Of a stretch of DNA of 64,000 bases, positions 44,566-54,034 are shown one piece after another; the stretch's first letter is position 1; each line of letters starts with the position of its first letter. This stretch comes from Pseudonocardia autotrophica (GTDB lineage: Bacteria; Actinomycetota; Actinomycetes; Mycobacteriales; Pseudonocardiaceae). Where the stretch lies: the NCBI RefSeq assembly GCF_000717175.1, contig NZ_JNYD01000022.1, positions 124,001-188,000 of the forward strand. The letters run 5' to 3'. A program made the position numbers and the translations under genes. The notes beneath the pieces were generated by a model, which made no database searches, was not told where the DNA came from, and worked only from the letters and a program-made list of their open reading frames with translations.

Positions 44566-45855
44566 GTGGCGGAGAGGGCGTACAACGGGACGGCGGTGGC
44601 GTTCGAGGGGATGACCTTGCCGGAGATCCGGGACCCCGTGGCGACCGGGCCGGGGCCGGGGTCGATGCGGGCGGCGGAGCAGGCGCTGGCCGAGGTGTCG
44701 CGGAAGCTCGCGGACGTCAACGCCGAGCTCGAGGCGCTGGAGCGGGAGTACGCGGACGCGCACGAGGGCGAGGCGGCCGAGGGCACGCGGATGTACCTGC
44801 GGAAGCTGGGGGAGCCGGGACGGGTCGGCACCGTCATGTTCCAGCTGGCGGCGCGGGCGCTGGGCGACCAGGCCGAGTACTACACGGTCGCACACCGGGA
44901 GCTCGCCGCCCTGCAGCCCTCCGACTCGCACCTCGGCAACTCCGCCACCTCGCAGCTCGCGCTGGAGCGGCAGCAGTCGGCCGCGCACGTCGCGAACCGG
45001 TACCAGGAGAACTCGAACGCCAACCTCTCGACCGCGTTCCAGGCCTTCACCCCGCTCGCGCTCCCGACGCCCGACACCGCCGCCGTCGCACCCGCCACCG
45101 CGCCCGGATGGCCCGATGACAGAGGTGCCGCCGTCTCGGCCGCGCCCACGACCGTTGCGACCGCTCCGCCCGGAACCGGGGGATCGCCGGCCCCACCGGG
45201 GATGCCCGCGCCGGTCCCGAGCGGTCCCACGGACGTCACGGCGCCGCCTGTGGCTCCGGCCGCGACCCCGCCGGGTCCCGCCGCCGCGTCCGGCCGCGCC
45301 GGCACGCCGAGCGCCACGCCCGTGCAAGGAACGCCGCCAGCCGGCCGCGCGCCGACGCCGATCGCAGGGCTGAGCCGCTCCACCAGGGCCGCCACGCCAC
45401 CGCTCCCGTCCGGCGACCGGCCACTCGCACCCCGGGCCGCGGTCGACCTGCCGCCCGGCGTCCTCAGCCCCTCGGTGCCCCGGGCGCCCGGTAGGTACGG
45501 CAGCGCAAGCACGGCCATGCCCTCCGCGAGGCCGCTCGAGACCGGCCGCACCACGGCGCCCCGCACGACCGCCCCGCGCCTCGGTGAGCCGGCCCCGCGG
45601 CTCGCCCCGGTCGAGCGGCTACGCGGCGCCGACCCGCTGGCCGAGCAGGCACGCCCCGCCCCAGCGGCGCGATCGACGTCGTCGCACCTCCCCTTCGTGC
45701 CGGCGGGAGTGGGCGGCACCCGCCGCGGCGAGCCGCACCCGCGGCCGGACTGGCTGGTCGAGGACGATCCCGAGGGCGTCTGGCTGGCCGATGTCCCGAC
45801 GTACGGACCGGGCGTCCTGCGCGGCGAGGACGGCGGTACGGGATCGGGCATGTGA
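44566..45855 (+). CDS. PPE-like protein with long proline-rich tail
   Basis: A 429-residue protein. Residues 1-165 are helical and PPE/WXG-like (AYNGTAVAFEGMTLPEIRDP, then ALAEVSRKLADVNAELEAL and QQSAAHVANRYQENSNANLS). Residues 165-400 are a Pro/Ala/Thr-rich disordered tail. The C-terminus is compact (HPRPDWLVEDDPEGVWLADV). The likely role is type VII-secreted or surface-associated, with the PE-like protein. GTG at 44566 follows GGGGGAG. Confidence 0.7.
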   Translation: MAERAYNGTAVAFEGMTLPEIRDPVATGPGPGSMRAAEQALAEVSRKLADVNAELEALEREYADAHEGEAAEGTRMYLRKLGEPGRVGTVMFQLAARALGDQAEYYTVAHRELAALQPSDSHLGNSATSQLALERQQSAAHVANRYQENSNANLSTAFQAFTPLALPTPDTAAVAPATAPGWPDDRGAAVSAAPTTVATAPPGTGGSPAPPGMPAPVPSGPTDVTAPPVAPAATPPGPAAASGRAGTPSATPVQGTPPAGRAPTPIAGLSRSTRAATPPLPSGDRPLAPRAAVDLPPGVLSPSVPRAPGRYGSASTAMPSARPLETGRTTAPRTTAPRLGEPAPRLAPVERLRGADPLAEQARPAPAARSTSSHLPFVPAGVGGTRRGEPHPRPDWLVEDDPEGVWLADVPTYGPGVLRGEDGGTGSGM

Positions 45856-45906
45856 GTCTCGTCGGGCGGATGTGCTCCGGACGGACGCGTTACGTACGCT
45901 GGCAAC

Positions 45907-46377
45907 GTGCTGGTCATCCGGAAGGATCTCCTCGACGAGATCGTCGCCCATGCCCGCCGGGACCACCCGGACGAGGCCTGTGGCGTCGTCGCGGGTCCCG
46001 AGGGCTCCGACCGGCCCGAGCGGTTCATCCCGATGCTGAACGCGGCGCGCTCGCCCACGTTCTACGAGTTCGACTCGGGTGACCTGCTCCGGCTGTACCG
46101 CGAGATGGACTCGCGCGACGAGGTGCCCGTGGTGATCTACCACTCGCACACCGCGACCGAGGCCTACCCGTCGCGCACCGACATCTCGTACGCCTCCGAG
46201 CCCGAGGCGCACTACGTCCTGGTCTCCACCCGCGACTCGGCGGAGACGAACCACACGGGCCACGAGTTCCGGTCGTTCCGGATCGTCGACGGTGTGGTGA
46301 CCGAGGAAGAAGTCGAGGTCGTGGAGACTTATATGTTCGCGCACACCGGCGCGGACGACGTCCCCGACCTCGGCTGA
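45907..46377 (+). CDS. mec: JAMM metalloprotease Mec (CysO-cysteine peptidase)
   Basis: A 156-residue Mov34/JAB1 metalloprotease. The JAMM motif is intact: a glutamate in HPDEACGVVAG and zinc ligands in YHSHTATEAYPSRTD (H-x-H, then D). It releases cysteine from the CysO carrier. GTG at 45907 lies 7 nt after TACGCT, probably leaderless. With cysO and cysM it forms the alternative, stress-resistant cysteine pathway known from Mycobacterium tuberculosis. Confidence 0.92.
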   Translation: MLVIRKDLLDEIVAHARRDHPDEACGVVAGPEGSDRPERFIPMLNAARSPTFYEFDSGDLLRLYREMDSRDEVPVVIYHSHTATEAYPSRTDISYASEPEAHYVLVSTRDSAETNHTGHEFRSFRIVDGVVTEEEVEVVETYMFAHTGADDVPDLG

Positions 46378-46431
46378 CCCGTCCTCGCCACACCCTCACC
46401 GAACGAACCCGAGCAGGAGCACCGAAGAACC

Positions 46432-47722
<1,291 letters not shown>

Positions 47723-47858
47723 GTCACCCCAGATGGACGGCGGGCGTCGCCGCGGCGACGTCCCGCCGGGTCGCCTTCACCAGCACCAGGGGTCCGACGG
47801 TTCTGGTCCGATTCCGGTTCACGGCAGGGTGACGGTGTTCCCGCGTACTCTCGGCCAC

Positions 47859-48494
47859 ATGGCTGCGCCGCAGGTACCGAGCTCCCTCCCCGCCGCGCGG
47901 TCGTCGCGCGGCATCGCGCGCATCGTCCCGCCGCACCCGCTCGGGGCGGCCGTGGTCATGCTCCTGTTCACCGCGGTGCTCTACGCCGTGGAGTTCTACG
48001 ACCAGATGTCGGGCCAGTACCTCGACAACGAGGGGATCATCTCCCGCAACGCCGACGGGGCGTGGGGCATCCTCTGGGCGCCGCTGCTGCACGGCGGGTG
48101 GCCGCACCTCTGGGCCAACACCCTGCCGTTCCTGGTCTTCGGCTGGCTCGCGATGGCGGGCGGGATCCGGCAGTGGGTCGGCGTCACGGCGCTGATCTGG
48201 CTCGGCAGCGGGGCGGCCGTGTGGCTCGTCGGGCCGAGCATGGCGTCGACGATCGGCATGTCCGGCGTCATCTTCGGCTGGTTGCTGTTCCTGCTGGCCA
48301 GGGGCTTCTTCGCGCGCTCGGGCCGGCAGATCGCGCTGGCCGTGGTCCTGCTGTTCCTCGAGGGTGGGATGCTGTTCGGCGTGCTCCCCGGCAACCCCGG
48401 GATCTCCTGGCAGGCCCACCTGTTCGGCGCGCTGTTCGGGATCCTGGCCGCGTGGATCGTCGCGCGGGCCGACCGCACGCCGGCGCCGGTCTGA
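47859..48494 (+). CDS. Rhomboid intramembrane serine protease
   Basis: A 211-residue membrane protease with six spans. Active-site serine is in [11 protein letters not shown] (G-x-S-G) and the histidine in [12 protein letters not shown]; the [11 protein letters not shown] loop is also typical. It cleaves proteins within the membrane. ATG at 47859, 8 nt after TACTCT, replaces an implausible upstream start. It precedes murI by 49 nt. Confidence 0.9.
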   Translation: MAAPQVPSSLPAARSSRGIARIVPPHPLGAAVVMLLFTAVLYAVEFYDQMSGQYLDNEGIISRNADGAWGILWAPLLHGGWPHLWANTLPFLVFGWLAMAGGIRQWVGVTALIWLGSGAAVWLVGPSMASTIGMSGVIFGWLLFLLARGFFARSGRQIALAVVLLFLEGGMLFGVLPGNPGISWQAHLFGALFGILAAWIVARADRTPAPV

Positions 48495-48543
48495 TGGTCG
48501 GCGCCGCGACCTCGCCCCCGCCCCCGATCACCGCAGGACACCC

Positions 48544-49374
48544 GTGACCGATCTCGACGCGCCCATCGGCATCTTCGACTCCGGCGTCGGCGGCCTCACC
48601 GTCGCCCGCGCCGTCATCGACCAGCTCCCCGCCGAGCGGATCGTCTACGTGGGCGACACCGCCCACGGCCCGTACGGCCCGCTGCGCATCGCCGACATCC
48701 GCCGGCACGCGCTCGCCATCGGGGACGACCTGGTCGACCGTGGCGTGAAGCTGCTGGTCATCGCCTGCAACACCGCCTCGGCGGCCTGCCTGGCCGACGC
48801 CCGCGAGCGCTACCCCGTGCCCGTCGTCGAGGTCGTCCTGCCGGCCGTCCGGCGCGCGGTCGCCGCGACCCGCAACGGCCGGATCGGCGTGATCGGCACG
48901 AAGGCCACCATCGCCTCCGGCGCCTACACGGACGCCTTCGCCGCGGCCCGGGACGTCGAGGTCACCGCCGTCGCCTGCCCGCGGTTCGTCGACTTCGTGG
49001 AGCGGGGGATGACGAGCGGGCGGCAGGTCCTCGGGCTCGCGCAGAGCTACCTGGAGCCGCTGCAGCAGGCCCGCGTCGACACCGTGGTGCTCGGGTGCAC
49101 GCACTATCCGCTGCTCACCGGCGTGCTGCAGATCGTGCTGGGGCCGGAGGTCACGCTGGTGTCGAGCGCCGACGAGACGGCCAAGGACGTCGTGCGCACC
49201 CTCATGGCGTCGGACCTCGCGCGGGACCCGGAGACGGACCCGCCGCCGGGCCCGCACGAGTTCCTCGCGACCGGCGACCCGGAGCCCTTCCGGCGGCTCG
49301 GCCGGCGCTTCCTCGGCCCGGAGATCGGCCGGGTCCAGCAGGTGCCGACCGATGCCGTGGAGGCGCTCCGGTAG
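48544..49374 (+). CDS. murI: Glutamate racemase
   Basis: A 276-residue racemase making D-glutamate for peptidoglycan. Marks: [31 protein letters not shown], the two catalytic cysteines in [11 protein letters not shown] and [13 protein letters not shown] at 48544. The order rhomboid-murI-(membrane proteins)-MBL-rph-rdgB is a typical actinobacterial housekeeping block. Confidence 0.95.
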   Translation: MTDLDAPIGIFDSGVGGLTVARAVIDQLPAERIVYVGDTAHGPYGPLRIADIRRHALAIGDDLVDRGVKLLVIACNTASAACLADARERYPVPVVEVVLPAVRRAVAATRNGRIGVIGTKATIASGAYTDAFAAARDVEVTAVACPRFVDFVERGMTSGRQVLGLAQSYLEPLQQARVDTVVLGCTHYPLLTGVLQIVLGPEVTLVSSADETAKDVVRTLMASDLARDPETDPPPGPHEFLATGDPEPFRRLGRRFLGPEIGRVQQVPTDAVEALR

Positions 49375-49383
49375 CGTCGGAGC

Positions 49384-49749
49384 GTGATCGGCGTCCTGGA
49401 GATCGTGGCTTACGTGGCCGCGGCGGCCGTCGCCCTGTACGGCCTGTTCACCACGGTCCGCAACCGCCCGCCGGACCGCACGCACCGGATCGCGGTCGGG
49501 GTGTTCGAGGCGGTCCTGGTCGTCCAGGCGGTCGTCGCGGCGGTGCGCGTGTTCACCGGCGTCCAGCTGCCCGAGCAGTCGACCTTCCTCATCTACCTGC
49601 TGGTCAGCGTGTGCGTCATGCCCATCGCCCTGCAGTTCGCCACCGCTGAGCCGACCCGCTGGGGCGGCACGGTGATCGCCGTCGGCGCGATCGGGACCGG
49701 GGTGGCCGTCTGGCGGCTGCACGACCTGTGGGTCGCCGGGAATGGCTGA
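49384..49749 (+). CDS. Small integral membrane protein
   Basis: A 121-residue protein with four hydrophobic segments (residues 3-22, 38-58, 68-86, 93-111). No known domain recognised. It starts 9 nt after murI stops and overlaps the next membrane-protein gene by 8 nt, so it belongs to this operon. Function unknown. Confidence 0.7.
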   Translation: MIGVLEIVAYVAAAAVALYGLFTTVRNRPPDRTHRIAVGVFEAVLVVQAVVAAVRVFTGVQLPEQSTFLIYLLVSVCVMPIALQFATAEPTRWGGTVIAVGAIGTGVAVWRLHDLWVAGNG

Positions 49750-50167
49750 GCCGACGAGGGGGCCGGGCAGGGAGCCGCGCGCGACGTCGAGCGGACCCGG
49801 CCGGGTCCTCATCGCCGTCTACGCGATCTTCGCCCTCTCCGCGACGGCGCGGGCCGGCGTGCAGATCGCCGCGAAGTTCGCCGAGGCGCCGGTGGCCTAC
49901 CTGCTCTCGGGCCTCGCCGGCGTCGTCTACATCCTGGCCACGATCGGCCTGGCGGGGCACGGCCCCGGGTATCGACGGCTCGCCTGGGGCGCGGTCCTGT
50001 TCGAGCTGGTCGGGGTGCTGGTGGTCGGCACGCTGACCGTGTTCGACACCGGCGACTTCCCCGACGACACGGTCTGGTCGGTCTACGGGCGCGGCTACGG
50101 TTTCATCCCGCTGGTGCTGCCGTTCGTCGGGCTGTGGTGGCTGCGACGCACCTCGGCCAGGGGTTAG
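49742..50167 (+). CDS. Small integral membrane protein
   Basis: A 141-residue protein with four hydrophobic segments from residue 22 (VLIAVYAIFALSATARAGVQ; VAYLLSGLAGVVYILATIGL) and a C-terminal VYGRGYGFIPLVLPFVGLWW. This pattern is conserved in actinobacteria beside murI, but its function is unknown. It overlaps the preceding gene by 8 nt, implying coupled translation. Confidence 0.72.
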   Translation: MAEPTRGPGREPRATSSGPGRVLIAVYAIFALSATARAGVQIAAKFAEAPVAYLLSGLAGVVYILATIGLAGHGPGYRRLAWGAVLFELVGVLVVGTLTVFDTGDFPDDTVWSVYGRGYGFIPLVLPFVGLWWLRRTSARG

Positions 50168-50176
50168 CCTCCTCAC

Positions 50177-50950
50177 ATGAAGGTCGTCGTGCTCGGCTGC
50201 TCCGGCAGCGGACCGGGGCCGGGCTCGCCGGCGTCCGGCTACCTCGTGGAGGCGGGGGGCACCCGGCTGGCCCTCGACCTCGGCAACGGCACCTTCGGCG
50301 CGCTGCAGCGCGCCCTGGACCCCTGGGCGCTCGACTCCGTGGCCTTCAGCCACCTGCACCCGGACCACTGCGCGGACTTCTCGGCGCTCGCCGTGTGGCG
50401 GCGCTACCACCCGGCCCCGCCCTTCGACCCCACGCGCAACCGGCTGCCGGTGTTCGCGCCGGTCGAGGCGCCGGAGCGGCTCGGGGCGGCCTACGCCCCG
50501 TCGGCGGCCGAGCGGGCCGAGACTGACCTCGAGGACGTCTTCGCCTTCGGGGCCCTCGGCGACGGCTGCGAGGCCACCGTCGGCGGAGCCGTGCTGCGGG
50601 CGGCGGCGGTCGACCACCTCTGCGAGGCCTATGCCCTGCGCGTGGAGCACGGGGGCCGCAGCCTCGTCTACAGCGGCGACACCGGGCCCTGCCGGGGGCT
50701 CGTCGACCTGGCGCGGGGTGCGGACGTCCTGCTCTGCGAGGCGTCCTGGCCGCACACCGACGACATGCCCACGGGTGTCCACCTGTCCGGCCGGCAGGCG
50801 GGGGAGCACGCCGCGGCGGCGGGCGTCGGACGGCTGCTGCTCACGCACGTGCCGATCTGGACCGACCCCGACGCGATGCTGGCTGAGGCCAAGGCCTCGT
50901 TCGACGGGCCGGTGGAGCTGGTCCGTCCGGACGGCGAGTACGAGGTCTGA
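50177..50950 (+). CDS. Metallo-beta-lactamase-fold phosphodiesterase (Rv1339-like)
   Basis: A 257-residue MBL-fold protein with the metal motif HLHPDHCAD, a second ligand set in YSGDTGPC and a final histidine in LLTHVPIW. The start (KVVVLGCSGSGPGPGSPASG) and the place between murI and rph match the actinobacterial Rv1339 type, reported to degrade cyclic AMP. ATG at 50177. Cytoplasmic. Confidence 0.85.
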   Translation: MKVVVLGCSGSGPGPGSPASGYLVEAGGTRLALDLGNGTFGALQRALDPWALDSVAFSHLHPDHCADFSALAVWRRYHPAPPFDPTRNRLPVFAPVEAPERLGAAYAPSAAERAETDLEDVFAFGALGDGCEATVGGAVLRAAAVDHLCEAYALRVEHGGRSLVYSGDTGPCRGLVDLARGADVLLCEASWPHTDDMPTGVHLSGRQAGEHAAAAGVGRLLLTHVPIWTDPDAMLAEAKASFDGPVELVRPDGEYEV

Positions 50951-50972
50951 GCCCCCTTCCTAGGATGTCGGG

Positions 50973-51695
50973 GTGACGCGAGCAGACGGCAGGAGCGACG
51001 ACGAGCTGCGCCCGGTGCGCATCACCCGCGGTTTCCAGAAGCACCCGGCGGGCTCCGTGCTCGTCGAGTTCGGGGACACCAAGGTGCTGTGCGCGGCCAG
51101 CGTGACCGAGGGTGTACCGCGCTGGCGCAAGGGATCAGGGCTGGGCTGGCTCACCGCGGAGTACGCGATGCTGCCCTCGGCCACCAACACCCGCTCGGAC
51201 CGCGAGTCCGTCAAGGGCCGGATCGGCGGCCGCACCCACGAGATCAGTCGGCTGATCGGGCGGTCGCTGCGCGCCTGCATCGACCTCAAGGCGCTGGGAG
51301 AGAACACCATCGCGCTCGACTGCGACGTCCTGCAGGCCGACGGCGGCACCCGCACCGCGGCCATCACCGGTGCGTACGTGGCCCTGGTCGACGCCGTGAC
51401 CTGGCTGGGCGAGCGCAACAAGCTGGCCGATCCGAAGCCGATCTCGTGCCAGGTGGCGGCGGTGAGCGTCGGCGTCGTCGACGGGCGCGTGCGGCTGGAC
51501 CTGCCCTACGAGGAGGACTCGCGCGCGGAGGTCGACACCAACGTCGTCGCGACGGACACCGGCACATTGATCGAGGTCCAGGGCACGGGCGAGGGTGCGA
51601 CGTTCACCCGCAGCACGCTCGACGCCATGCTCGACTCCGCGCTGGCGGGCATCGCGCAGCTCACCCGCATCCAGACCGAGGCGCTCGAGTCGTGA
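50973..51695 (+). CDS. rph: Ribonuclease PH
   Basis: A 240-residue phosphorolytic exoribonuclease that trims tRNA 3' ends. Marks: [64 protein letters not shown] and [21 protein letters not shown] at 50973 is 7 nt after TAGGAT, probably leaderless. Its stop overlaps the rdgB start. Confidence 0.95.
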   Translation: MTRADGRSDDELRPVRITRGFQKHPAGSVLVEFGDTKVLCAASVTEGVPRWRKGSGLGWLTAEYAMLPSATNTRSDRESVKGRIGGRTHEISRLIGRSLRACIDLKALGENTIALDCDVLQADGGTRTAAITGAYVALVDAVTWLGERNKLADPKPISCQVAAVSVGVVDGRVRLDLPYEEDSRAEVDTNVVATDTGTLIEVQGTGEGATFTRSTLDAMLDSALAGIAQLTRIQTEALES

Positions 51696-52285
51696 AGATC
51701 CTGCTCGCCACGCGCAACGCCGGGAAGCTCGTCGAACTGCGCCGGCTGGCCGAGGGCTCGGGCGTCGAGGTGCTCGGCCTGGCCGACGTCGCCGAGTTCC
51801 CCGAGGCCCCCGAGACGGGCGCGACCTTCGCCGAGAACGCGCTGGCCAAGGCGCGCGACGCGGCCGCCGCGACCGGGCTGCCGTCCGTCGCCGACGACTC
51901 CGGGCTCGCCGTCGACGCGCTCAACGGCATGCCGGGGGTGCTCTCCGCGCGCTGGGTGGGCCGGCACGGCGACGACCTCGCCAATCTGAACCTGCTCCTC
52001 GGCCAGCTGGCCGACGTCCCCGACGAGCGCCGCGGCGCCGCCTTCGTCTGCGCGGCGGCGCTCGTGGTCCCGGACGGGCCCGAGGAGGTCGTGCACGGGG
52101 AGTGGCGCGGGCGGCTCGTCCGGGCGCCGCGGGGGAGCAACGGCTTCGGCTACGACCCGATCTTCGTGCCGGAGGGGGAGGAGCGGACCTCCGCCGAGCT
52201 CAGCCCGGACGAGAAGGACGCGGCCAGCCACCGGGGCCGGGCCTTCCGTGCCCTCCTCCCGCACCTGGAAGCCCTGCCGGGCTGA
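51692..52285 (+). CDS. rdgB: XTP/dITP diphosphatase (RdgB/HAM1)
   Basis: A 197-residue house-cleaning enzyme removing non-canonical purine nucleotides. Marks: [56 protein letters not shown] and [14 protein letters not shown] overlaps the rph stop (GTGA). Operon with rph. Confidence 0.95.
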   Translation: MKILLATRNAGKLVELRRLAEGSGVEVLGLADVAEFPEAPETGATFAENALAKARDAAAATGLPSVADDSGLAVDALNGMPGVLSARWVGRHGDDLANLNLLLGQLADVPDERRGAAFVCAAALVVPDGPEEVVHGEWRGRLVRAPRGSNGFGYDPIFVPEGEERTSAELSPDEKDAASHRGRAFRALLPHLEALPG

Positions 52286-52307
52286 GGGCTCGACCGCGCC
52301 GCGCGCT

Positions 52308-52364
52308 ATGGCTCCATGACGCTGGAAACCCGCAGCTCAGAGGCGCGTTGTGGAACCATGACGC
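52308..52364. repeat. Short direct repeat element after rdgB
   Basis: CCATGACGC occurs at 52314-52322 and 52356-52364, 42 bp apart, each preceded by a GG(A/C)(A/T)-rich stretch, within an intergenic stretch that is open in several frames. It resembles a small dispersed intergenic element, but only one copy is in the window. Confidence 0.3.
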
Positions 52365-52419
52365 GTTTTGGTCGCGCGTGGGAAGCGCGTGATGGGGGCA
52401 TGGTGCGTGGCCCTGCCGA

Positions 52420-52818
52420 TCAGTCGGTGGGGGCGTCCTCGGCGAGGACCTTCTTCGCCCGGGCGAAGGCGCTGTTGGCGGCGGGGACACCGCAGTAGAT
52501 CGCGCTCTGCAGCAGCACCTCGACGATCTCCTCGTCGGTCAGCCCGTTGCGGCGGGCCGCGCGCAGGTGCAGCTCCAGCTCGTCGAGGTGCCCGTGCGCG
52601 ACGAGCGCGGTCAGCGTGATCGCGCTGCGCATCCTCCGGTCCAGGCCGGGCCGGGTCCAGATCCCGCCCCAGGCGTAGCGCGTGATCATCTCCTGGAACT
52701 CGCCGGTGACGTCGTCGGCCCGCTCCAGCGAGGCGTCGACGTGCGTGGCGCCCAGGACCTCGCGGCGGACGGCGAGGCCCGCGGGATCGAGGTCCAGCTC
52801 GCGCTTCTCGGTGTTCAC
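52420..52818 (-). CDS. pcaC: Carboxymuconolactone decarboxylase family protein (PcaC-like)
   Basis: A 132-residue protein colinear with 4-carboxymuconolactone decarboxylase: RREVLGATHVDASLERADDV, then QEMITRYAWGGIWTRPGLDR, RSAITLTALVAHGHLDELEL and EIVEVLLQSAIYCGVPAAN. That enzyme works in the protocatechuate branch of the beta-ketoadipate pathway. No other pca gene is here, so a stand-alone relative with another role is possible. Confidence 0.8.
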   Translation of the reverse strand: MNTEKRELDLDPAGLAVRREVLGATHVDASLERADDVTGEFQEMITRYAWGGIWTRPGLDRRMRSAITLTALVAHGHLDELELHLRAARRNGLTDEEIVEVLLQSAIYCGVPAANSAFARAKKVLAEDAPTD

Positions 52819-52953
52819 GGCCGCACGGTAGCCCGGCGGGGGTGTTCGGGCCGGGCGGGTTCCGGTGATCGGAAGGCGCGGGGTGTGCTCATGGACCCGT
52901 CGGGTCGTCGCTCTCCGCTGACGCGAGTGGTCTCGGCTGCGGGTCGTGACGAT

Positions 52954-53105
52954 GATCGTCGTTGCGGACCGGTGGGCGCCGGATGTGGCGCTGTGCGGTC
53001 CTATTCGGCGATCTTGTGACGCCGCCGGGTGGCGGTGGCCGGCGTGATCGCTGCCTCAAACCGATGAGCGCCATATCCGGCGCGGAGCGGTCCGATACGA
53101 CGATC
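52954..53105. repeat. Inverted pair of GATC-capped hairpin elements (family C)
   Basis: Two 60-bp elements (52954-53013 and 53046-53105) each begin and end with GATC. The second is the reverse complement of the first in its core (GCGCCGGATGTGGCGCT against AGCGCCATATCCGGCGC). Each can fold on itself (GGACCG...CGGTCC outside, GCGCC...GGCGC inside). A third partial motif (GTGATCTTCGGTG) follows near 53134. The 418-bp gap between pcaC and the TVP38 gene holds no gene I can support. Confidence 0.75.
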
Positions 53106-53236
53106 TTGGACGGGGCGGGCGATGGAGCGTGCGGTGATCTTCGGTGTCGGGCCCGGGGGCCTAGATCTGGTGCTGCGGGTCCCGGGCGGCCGGGTGTGAC
53201 GACGGGCTGGGCGGCGCGGTCGGTACCGTCGCGGGA

Positions 53237-53914
53237 GTGAAGTGGTGGCGTCCCGTGCTGGCCGGGCTCGGCGTGGTGGCACTGGTCGCCGTGGTGCTGG
53301 TGGTGGCGCGGATCTACGGGGTGCCGGGTGTTTCGGACCTGCGGCGGCTGACCGCGGAGGCGGGTCCCTGGGCGCCGCTGCTGTTCCTGGGGCTGCAGGC
53401 GGGGCTGTGCGTGGCGCCGGTGCCGCGGACGGTGTTCACGCTCGCGGCGGGCGTGCTGTTCGGCTCCGCGGTCGGGCTGGTGGTCACGCTGGCGGCGACC
53501 ACCCTGGCCGGCGTGCTCGCCTATTTTCTCGTGCGGGCGACGGGCGGAGCGCTCGTGGAGCGGTACGTGCGGGGGTCGGCGGTGACCTGGGTGCGCCGGC
53601 GCCTCGACCACCACGGCACGCTCGCCGTGACCTCGATGCGGCTCGTGCCGCTGGTGCCCTTCGCCGCGCTCAACTACGTGTGCGGGCTGTCCAGGGTGCG
53701 GTTCGTGCCGTACCTGCTCGGGACCGTGGTCGGGATCATCCCGGGGACGGTCGCGATCGTGGTCCTCGGCGACGCGGTCAGCGGACGGCCGTCACCGGCG
53801 CTCGTCGCGGTGTCGGTGGTGTGCGGGCTGATCGGGCTCGCGGGGATCGTGGTGGCGGCCCGCAAGCCCATCCCGGAGGAGGTTCCGAGCGAGGAGACGC
53901 AGCAGGCCCGCTGA
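53237..53914 (+). CDS. TVP38/TMEM64 family membrane protein
   Basis: A 225-residue DedA/VTT-domain membrane protein with five or six spans. Family marks: GLCVAPVPRTVFTLAAGVLF, GSAVGLVVTLAATTLAGVLA, then MRLVPLVPFAALNYVCGLSR and YLLGTVVGIIPGTVAIVVLG. Members probably move lipids across the membrane. GTG at 53237. It runs toward the tRNA-like structure on the other strand, 47 bp away. Confidence 0.87.
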   Translation: MKWWRPVLAGLGVVALVAVVLVVARIYGVPGVSDLRRLTAEAGPWAPLLFLGLQAGLCVAPVPRTVFTLAAGVLFGSAVGLVVTLAATTLAGVLAYFLVRATGGALVERYVRGSAVTWVRRRLDHHGTLAVTSMRLVPLVPFAALNYVCGLSRVRFVPYLLGTVVGIIPGTVAIVVLGDAVSGRPSPALVAVSVVCGLIGLAGIVVAARKPIPEEVPSEETQQAR

Positions 53915-53960
53915 GCCTCCGCTCGTTGGGCTTCACCACGTTGTCGCTGTTCAGATGGGG

Positions 53961-54034
53961 TGCCGGCGGCGGGATTCGAACCCGCACTGTCATGATCCTA
54001 GGTCATGCGCCTCTGCCAGTTGGGCTACGCCGGC
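53961..54034 (-). tRNA. tRNA-like structure at the 3' end of the HNH endonuclease gene
   Basis: The minus strand folds into a near-perfect tRNA: acceptor stem GCCGGCG/CGCCGGC (7 of 7 pairs), T arm GCGGG-TTCGAAT-CCCGC, anticodon stem CATGA/TCATG (5 of 5), a 3-pair D stem (GCC/GGC) with GG in its loop, and discriminator A. The variable loop is short (ACAGT). The anticodon loop is CCTAGGA, so position 33, almost always U, is C, and the anticodon slot reads UAG. UAG would mean leucine (CUA), but leucine tRNAs have a long variable arm. So it is not an ordinary elongator tRNA. The last 10 nt of the HNH gene, including its stop, lie inside it. CCA is not encoded. Confidence 0.85.

Noticed and set aside
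52420..52818. Evidence for a protocatechuate degradation operon
   Set aside because: Only the PcaC-like gene is present; no other pca gene is in the window.
53961..54034. Ordinary tRNA-Leu (UAG)
   Set aside because: Leucine tRNAs have a long variable arm and U33; this has a 5-nt variable loop and C33, and it overlaps a coding sequence.
53961..54034. Arg (CCU) or Pro (AGG) anticodon by shifting the loop
   Set aside because: The perfect 5-bp stem CATGA/TCATG fixes the 7-nt loop; shifting it by one breaks the stem.
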